From positions 9,025,932 through 9,089,931 of the forward strand of contig CM033732.1 in assembly GCA_019671005.1 (NCBI GenBank): a stretch of DNA of 64,000 nucleotides. The letters are read 5' to 3'. The translations under genes were made by a program, and so were the position numbers. Source of the DNA: Hibiscus mutabilis. Its lineage: Eukaryota; Streptophyta; Magnoliopsida; Malvales; Malvaceae. The notes below the pieces were generated by a model that ran no database searches, had not been told where the DNA came from, and worked only from the letters and a program-made list of their open reading frames with translations. Below are positions 57,850 through 64,000 of the stretch, one piece after another (the stretch's first letter is position 1; the number at the start of each line of letters is the position of its first letter).

Positions 57850-58075
57850 GATACATAAGTCATGTAAATTAAAGTTTATACAAGTCTTTTAGTTTTAGGG
57901 GAAGAAATTTAGGTTAAGATTTAAAGTTTAAGGGTTTAAGTTTTAGTGTTTAAAATTTAAGGTATAGAGTTTAGGATTAAAAATTTAAGATATAATATTA
58001 TACTGTAAATATTCAGATTTGTGTAAAATTTTACGACATGTATATAAAAAATTTATCCTTTTCTCTCTCGTATAA
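57850..58075. repeat. Inverted-repeat element with telomere-like core
   Basis: ATACATAAGTCATGTAAATT at the left is roughly inverted at the right as ATACATGTCGTAAAATTTTA. The core has TTTAGTTTTAGGGG and AAGTTTAAGGGTTTAAG runs. A relative of the copy at 4440. Confidence 0.5.
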
Positions 58076-58756
58076 TTTTTAGAGTGTTTTTGTATGATTT
58101 AACGAAATGAATCTCCTACTTATATTATTATTGATAGATAAAGGACACTAATGATTCACATAATAGAAATATAAGTGATAATATTATGAAAAATGGGTAT
58201 ATTAAATTTATATTTCGACCAATTTTTTTTTACATATTTGAAAAAATTAATATCATAACTATAAATTCATGTATGCAATCTGAAAGGCAACCCTTCCCCT
58301 ATATACAAGGACGGATGTAGGGTTTATGTTAAGAGTTAAAATTTAAAAAGAAAATTAAATCTTCAATATAAAATAAAAATATTTTAAAATTTTCAAATAT
58401 ATTTATTTATTTCATCCGCAAACATAAAAAGATAAATCCCTCTTCTTCTTTTTCTTTTTTTCTAACTACTTCTCTTTTTAGTATTTCATACCCTGCAAGG
58501 CTGCAAGTAAATATATAGGAACAAGAGAACTTGTATGATTTGACCCTCCTTTTTCAAATCATCTGATACATATGATCGTATTGCCCACTGAAACCAACCT
58601 CTCTTCTTCTTTTCTTTTTCCAGTAAAAAAATGGTGAAAAGAGATTTTTATATTATGAAAAGTTTAGAAATAAAAAAAATGGTGTCAGAAGATCACAAAC
58701 AATTGGGAAACGAGGAAACGTCTCCTTCCACGTCAAAACCTAATTAAGAAAAAGGA

Positions 58757-58757
<1 letters not shown>

Positions 58758-58796
<39 letters not shown>
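58758..58796 (+). repeat. (ATA)n microsatellite
   Basis: About twelve uninterrupted TAA units. It lies in AT-rich intergenic DNA (58080-59540) that holds no gene. Confidence 0.85.
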
Positions 58797-58797
<1 letters not shown>

Positions 58798-59544
58798 GAA
58801 GATGGTGATGAAGATAGAGAACATTAAATATCTATTTGTCTTTTTTTTTCGTTTGCATTATTTATTTTCATAATTGTAGGGTTTTTGTGTGTGTGGTTGG
58901 ATGCCAGAGTTTGAAGATAAAGCAATTAAATTGCTAAGTATCGGAGAACCAACCACCATAACACCTACTTTAATGCTTTCACAAAAATAAATAAAATACA
59001 AATTCAGTTAATACAACAAGTAGTATTATTATTACAGATATATTCACCTTACTTATTTGATTAAATCATTCCCTTCTTCGAATTCATCAAAGGGTCCCAA
59101 TTAAAAAAAATAGAGTCGTTTTTTTCAAGTGATACGAGTTTTAGTAATTTGTTTATACGGCATTTTTCAAATATAAAACACAAGGTAACGAGAATAGATT
59201 GAAACTTTAGGTACTTAAAATAAAAATATATATAATTTAGAAATTTATTTTTAATTAATTATTTTCAAATTTTAAATATATGTTTAGAAATTTAAAAACT
59301 TATTTTATATGTGAGTTTGAAGATCTTGAAACCTACCCAAAAAATGAATAGTTCGATCTTTGAAACAAAACAAAAAGTGTGGGGTCTTCAATCAAAATCA
59401 TGAATGTGTGAATTTGAATAAAGTGCTCCCAACTGTGTATGGCCTACTTTATTTATTTATTTTAATCGTCTTTCTGGTTCTCCATGGCTTTGTTTTGATT
59501 AATTTGAACTGGCCAATGACATATACTTGACCTTAGTGGATGAT

Positions 59545-59635
59545 ATCTAACGGGAATTTTTTGCATGCACAAGGTTTCGAACACGAGACCTATTTAAGCG
59601 ATATCAAGCTACTTATCACTTGGATCAATCCCGTT
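59545..59635 (-). repeat. SINE-like fragment
   Basis: The minus strand reads AAGTGATAAGTAGCTTGATA (A-box-like), then TCGTGTTCGAAACCTTG (B-box-like). No full tRNA fold. It represents a further tRNA-derived repeat type. Confidence 0.45.
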
Positions 59636-59667
59636 TGTTTATTTATTTTGTTTACAATTGAGTTATA

Positions 59668-60335
59668 CAGTAGAACCTCTATAAATTAATACTCGATAAA
59701 TTAATAACCTCTCTAAAATAATGACTTTTTCAGTCCTGACTTGAGCCCAATGTCTAAATTAATAATTTTGATAAATTAATAAGATAATAATTTTTTGAAA
59801 AACCCTTATATAAATTTATGGTCCCTTCAGTATTATAAATTAATAATTCTATAAAATTACAAATATAACTATGACAACTTAGTAAAATATGATTCTATTG
59901 TTGTTTGTTTTTTTCTTAAAATTTAAATCTAGTTGTATTTCATCTCTAACTTTCCTTAATGCGTCTTAAAATATGTGAAGCCATGATTTGTTGGTTTTGA
60001 TTTGGATTGACTAATTAGGAATGTTTGATGTTGTCTGTATAGTTGTTGATTTTCTTACCATACATGAACTTGCATTAGGTTTTAGCTAGTACTACGTACT
60101 ACAATGAACTTTGTGTTTTTAGGGGTATGCATTATATTTAATTAGTCACATTGTACATGAACATCATTCAATTAGTAAATACAATGTATATGTTTTATTC
60201 ATGAAGAATAGTGTAGGTTCGTTGAATGAAAAAACACTCTTTAAATTAATAAATTATTAATTTATCGATTAATTAATATATCTTTAAACTAATAAAATTA
60301 CGTGATTCCGACATTAATTTATAAAGAGCTTACTG
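59668..60335. mobile_element. Emigrant-like element (Tc1/mariner-pogo type)
   Basis: CAGTAGAACCTCTATAAATT at the left and CAGTAAGCTCTTTATAAATT on the minus strand at the right are inverted ends, flanked by TA on both sides (59666-59667, 60336-60337). These ends match the known Emigrant family of plants, a pogo-derived MITE. The interior of 600 bp has no visible transposase frame. Confidence 0.78.
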
Positions 60336-60489
60336 TAATTTGAAATATAAAATAGCTTCCAGATATCGGAATTTGAATATTATAATTTAACCCAAAATTG
60401 AATCTAATTGAATTTTTCATGTATCAATTCGTTTAACAAAATTGTAGTTAAAAAATTAATATAAATCCTCTTCCTCTCGTTCTCTATTT

Positions 60490-60660
60490 ATGGCTAACAC
60501 TAAAAAAATAAGTTTAAGATTTAGGGTTTAGGATTAAAGTTTAGAGTATTAGGTCTAAGGTGTATTTTTTAGAGTCGATAGTTTAGGATTTAGAATTTAA
60601 GTTAGAGCTTAAAATTTAATTTTTTTAGTGTTGGTCATAAAAAGGACACCGAAAAGTGAA
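60490..60660. repeat. Short inverted-repeat element (copy 1)
   Basis: GGCTAACACTAAAAAAAT at the left is inverted at the right as GACCAACACTAAAAAAAT. The core has AGATTTAGGGTTTAGG runs. A diverged sister follows at 60745. Confidence 0.55.
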
Positions 60661-60744
60661 GAGAAATTTTCTCCTTAAAAATTACATAAAAATGGAAACA
60701 CTCTAAAGTCTGAATAGAAATCTTATACCCATTTTGGTGGCCCC

Positions 60745-60940
60745 TATATATGCTTCCATACTAAAAAATTAAGATTAAAGTTTATGACTACGGTTTAATG
60801 TTAGGATTTATGATTAGGGTTTATAGAATTAAGTGTAGAATGTATTTTTTTGGGTTTTTTATTTAAGATTTAGAATTTAAGATAAAGGCTTAGAAATTAA
60901 TTTTTTAGTGTTAGAGTATAAAAAGAGGCACCTAAAAGGA
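60745..60940. repeat. Short inverted-repeat element (copy 2)
   Basis: Shares the order of the previous element: ACTAAAAAATTAAGATTAAA, GGTTTATAGAATTAAG, TTTAAGATTTAGAATTTAAG, and ends in TTTTTTAGTGTTAGAG. More diverged. Confidence 0.45.
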
Positions 60941-60959
60941 GAAGATGATTTTTTATTCT

Positions 60960-61075
60960 TAACCCTTTGACAATGCACACGCACCTTGCAGACAAAGCGA
61001 TTGAACCCGGAACTCTTAGGATGAATATCATTTGTTTTTTTCACTAAAACTACTTGTTAGTTGTATGAAAGTCTT
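60960..61075 (-). repeat. SINE-like fragment matching 19555-19690
   Basis: On the minus strand: AAATGATATTCATCCTAAGA, CCGGGTTCAATCG (B-box-like) and AAGGTGCGTGTGCATTGTCA. It aligns with the plus strand near 19.6 kb. Confidence 0.55.
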
Positions 61076-61254
61076 TTTGTTTCTCCCACGATTCTTAATT
61101 TATATTATATTAACATCAACTGATTTAAGAAATTAACTATAATAATTTTATTTTAAATTATAATAAATATTATTATAAAAGTTGTTTTATATTTTTATAT
61201 AATAATATTTAAATAAAAAATTGTTTATTACTAAAGAATTAAACACGTGACTTG

Positions 61255-61335
61255 ATTAATTTATATACAAACCTTACCACTCAACCCACAATCGTTATAT
61301 ACAAACTTTACCACTCAACCTACAATCATTTGTTG
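61255..61335. repeat. Imperfect ~33-bp tandem duplication
   Basis: ATATACAAACCTTACCACTC and ATATACAAACTTTACCACTC each followed by AACC(C/T)ACAATC. Non-coding. Confidence 0.6.
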
Positions 61336-61485
61336 ATTTAATTTTTCTAAATATATATTTTTTAAAAAATAATTATATTCAATAGCATTTATTTTAGAGA
61401 ATATGTCATCTCTATTATTATTATTATTATTATTAAAACATCGACTAAGATAATGTTACGGGTTAACTGGATAACAAATTAATTA

Positions 61486-62163
61486 GAAAAAATAATTTTA
61501 TTTTAAATGATAATTAATAGAAAAATTTTATAATAACGTGCGTTGCACACCGCTGAACACCACTAACGCTAAATACCGCTGAACACCATTAAATTTTTTA
61601 ATAAAATTAAAAATTTCAAAGATTCGACTTACTATTAATAATTATTTAAAATAAATTTTGAATTAAATTATTATTCATATATATTCTATTTTTTATTTTT
61701 ATTTTTATTTTTCTGAATTCAAGAGTTAATCATTATCAAAGTTAACACACCCTAAATTGTTTTCCAAAATTAAAATAAAAAGATTCGCACACACACCAGA
61801 TATACCAACCCGAAAACTGATTTAACAAAACCTCTTAAAATTTCTCAGATGGCAACTGCAATCCTTCCAGCTACTTGGTCCAGATCACGCTGGCCGTTTG
61901 ATGTGATTCTCCTTCCACCTTTAGATCGATATCGATGATGTTCACATTCTGCAATTGCTGAAGAACATGGCGGGCGACGGATCCACTGCTCTAATTTCGA
62001 TGATGTTCACACTCTTGAATTTAAAAAAAAATATTAAAAAATTATTAATTACATGTTAAGTCTTTAAAATTTTTAATTTTTATTAAAAAATTTAATGGTG
62101 TTTAACGTGTGTGACGCTTGTGGTAAACTTATCCTAATTAATATTATCATAAAATTATTTTCT
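61486..62163. mobile_element. Inverted-repeat element carrying an eS19 gene fragment
   Basis: The arms match in inverted orientation: AACACCATTAAATTTTTTAA is present at about 61582 and again on the minus strand near 62100, and the similarity extends outward through AAAATAATTTTAT at both edges. The arms are about 140 bp. Between them lies 146 bp of eS19-derived sequence. The superfamily is not certain, as no clear target duplication was found. Confidence 0.6.
61845..61990 (-). pseudogene. Ribosomal protein eS19 (RPS19) last-exon fragment
   Basis: Read on the minus strand from about 61990: SSGSVARHVLQQLQNVNIID, then after one missing base KGGRRITSNGQRDLDQVAGR, ending AVAI and a stop at 61845. 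This is the C-terminal part of eS19, a 40S subunit protein needed for small-subunit maturation. A frame-breaking base loss at about 61930 and absence of the upstream exons make it a non-functional copy. A TTAG acceptor-like site precedes SSG, so it seems copied from genomic DNA, not from mRNA. A short phrase (CGATGATGTTCACA) is duplicated just outside it. Confidence 0.82.
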
Positions 62164-62422
62164 CCTTTTAATGCTTTCATATAATCTTTAGATCAAACAA
62201 CCAAAAATCGTCGTTTAAAATTTAAGCACAAAGACTAATAAATTTATATACAAAGCTTTTATCATTCCACCTATAATTATGTTGAACTTTTTTCAAGATA
62301 TATTTTTACATAAAATATTTCTATGCACTCATATCATGAACATAAAAAATATATATTTAAAAATTCTTTATAATATTTGTCAAAAAAAAATTTAATATTG
62401 TATGTATCCATCTACCTAATTC
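62164..62422. other. AT-rich spacer
   Basis: No gene or clear repeat; a TATATACAAA phrase recalls the repeat at 61255. Confidence 0.4.
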
Positions 62423-62612
62423 AGGGACGGACCCATGATTTTATGTTAGGGGTGAACTTATAAAATTATAGGGGGAGAATTTATAAAATTTTAGGGGATG
62501 AAAATAGATTTTCAATAAAAAATACATAAAAATTAAAAAAATTAAATCATAAACGAATTTCAAACTTTTAAGGGGCGACCGTCCCCTCCAGTCCCTCGGT
62601 CCATCCTTGACA
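62423..62612. mobile_element. Short TIR element, GGGACGGAC family
   Basis: CAGGGACGGACCCATGATTT at the left and CAAGGATGGACCGAGGGACT on the minus strand at the right are inverted ends. The inside has GGGGTGAAC and AATTATAGGGGGAGAA. Related to the elements at 37144 and 20082. Confidence 0.6.
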
Positions 62613-62678
62613 TATCCATCCTTGACATAATCAATCCCCAAAACATAATAAACTTCAAAAGTGTCTTGTGGCAATAGA

Positions 62679-62679
<1 letters not shown>

Positions 62680-62712
<33 letters not shown>
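62680..62712. repeat. (TA)n microsatellite
   Basis: About 16 uninterrupted TA units. The surrounding open frame is low-complexity and not a gene. From here to 63280 the sequence is AT-rich with no gene. Confidence 0.85.
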
Positions 62713-62714
<2 letters not shown>

Positions 62715-63659
62715 GACAAGTTGACCTTAATTATGGGATTATATAGGAAAAAATGGATGAAATCAAATATGGTAGATGCCATTTAAATAATTAACTCTTT
62801 GAACAACAAATTCTAACCATTTTTTTTTCTTGATTTGATGAGCCAGCCATAAATATTAAATAATTTGAATAAATTAACCTTGCTATCAACATCAGTAACA
62901 ATTAAAGTAGTAGCAGTGTAAAAGTGAAGAGCAGTGACAGGCTTTTGATGTTAATAGGACTAGTTTCTTAAACTACATTGACAAAATTTATGTATAGATG
63001 AAAGGGGATTTTAATGAACTGTCATTTTCTTCAATCAAAATAGAAACCATAGCAATTTTATACTATGTTTGAATTTATGTATAATACATAAAACACGAAT
63101 TCGAAGAAACAAATTTTATTTTTTATTAATATTAAATTGATATTCAAAATATATTTTTATCAAATAAAATATAAAAAATTTGTCATAAAAAATAAATATT
63201 GTTAGCATTAATTAATAAGTTGGAAGCATCTCAAAAAAGAATAAAACTGTAGTTTTAAAAGTAACGTTTTTTTTCGAAGATGAAGTATCAAGTTATATTC
63301 TAGTGACAATTGCTGTGAAGAGTAGGATGATAATGGGTCGAGTCGGAGTTTTCGCTAATCCACACACGATTCAAAAATTTAATATCTTCACTTGAACTCG
63401 AGTTTGACCCGATATTTTATGATTGTTGAGATATTTATTTTGATATAACAAAGTGAAAAATGTTTTTGAACTTGAACAATATTTCAAAAATGATTTAAAG
63501 TCCAACAAACTTGAAAAATATGTTTCAAAGTTTTAAAACCTCCAAAATATGTGTTATAAATTGTTTTATAATTATAAAATATTTTTGAGTTGATTAAAAT
63601 ATTTTAAAGTGTTAAAGATATTTTTAAAGGTTTTAAAAACATAAAAAATACTTTTGGCA

Positions 63660-64000
63660 TTGTTCATGAATAGGGAGTACATGTATGACGCATTGTTCAC
63701 GTACCGATACGCACTGTTCACGTACAAGTATGCCCCATGAAATTTTGCGACAACTCTTTTCTTTTTTAAGCATATATCGATATGCCAAGTCAAGTACCGA
63801 TACCGAAAGTTGCAGAAGTGCATTTAAGGCTAGTTTTTCACCTTCCAACGGTTCCAAACCACCCCAACAAATATAAACGGCTAGAATCACATTTCTCACT
63901 ATAAATACAAGTATTGAACACTTGAAGAAGGAAATGATGGACATCCATGCTTAAAGATAAAAAGAGTAGAGTTTTATTGTTTATTTCTTTTAATCTCTTG
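63660..64000 (+). mobile_element. Possible LTR start (promoter part), runs off the window
   Basis: Twin phrases CACTGTTCACGTAC and TTGTTCACGTACCGATAC, several TACCGATAC-like repeats, CAACGGCTAGAATCAC-like sequence and a TATA motif CTATAAATAC at 63899. This combination resembles the U3/R part of cotton LTRs, but the right edge is outside the window. Confidence 0.35.

Overview
This is a plant nuclear chromosome segment. It is AT-rich, its genes have introns with GT..AG borders, and more than half of it is transposable-element sequence. The plant gene families present (NF-YA, Dof, PUB-type U-box, BEL1-like homeodomain) and the style of the long Gypsy LTRs, L1-type LINEs and short inverted-repeat elements suggest a Malvaceae genome, most likely cotton (Gossypium). 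That species call is inference from familiarity, not from a search.

Layout. 1-14.5 kb is retrotransposon debris: a Gypsy-type LTR inserted in a Copia element, then a degenerate Gypsy element on the minus strand with gag remnants and its 5' LTR. 15.1-19.1 kb is a nearly full-length but inactivated PIF/Harbinger transposon with a Myb-like ORF and a DDE transposase. 19.4-28.7 kb is a field of non-autonomous DNA elements, including a 3.2 kb hAT-like element built of tandem repeats and a Mutator-like element (27.4-28.7 kb, perfect 9-bp target duplication) carrying a spliced gene fragment with a SAP-like domain. 28.7-32.4 kb holds an intact NF-YA gene with a miR169-type site in its 3' UTR. 32.6-37.9 kb is again inverted-repeat elements and SINE-like sequences. 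38.1-38.9 kb is an intact single-exon Dof gene, and 39.2-40.4 kb is a U-box (PUB22/23-like) gene on the minus strand, broken by a frameshift and an internal deletion.

41.9-46.3 kb is a three-level nest: a Mutator-like element inside a solo Gypsy LTR inside a hAT element. 46.6-48.2 kb is a deleted Harbinger derivative with a hAT element inside it, and 48.5-49.2 kb another Mutator-like element. 49.9-53.4 kb is a broken L1-type LINE lacking its reverse transcriptase. 54.5-57.3 kb is an intact BEL1-like homeodomain gene (BLH1-type, minus strand, 659 aa over four coding exons, with a long 5' leader). The last 7 kb is AT-rich intergenic DNA with an Emigrant-like element, an inverted-repeat element carrying a ribosomal protein eS19 fragment, and probably the start of another LTR.

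Three genes look functional (NF-YA, Dof, BLH1-like). All encode transcription factors, but nothing in the sequence links them in one pathway. The most interesting content is mobile DNA: two separate captures of host exons, several datable nests, families of short elements with matching duplications, and one short element ending exactly at the Dof TATA box. No CRISPR, operon or bacterial-type system is present, and I found no clearly new molecular system.
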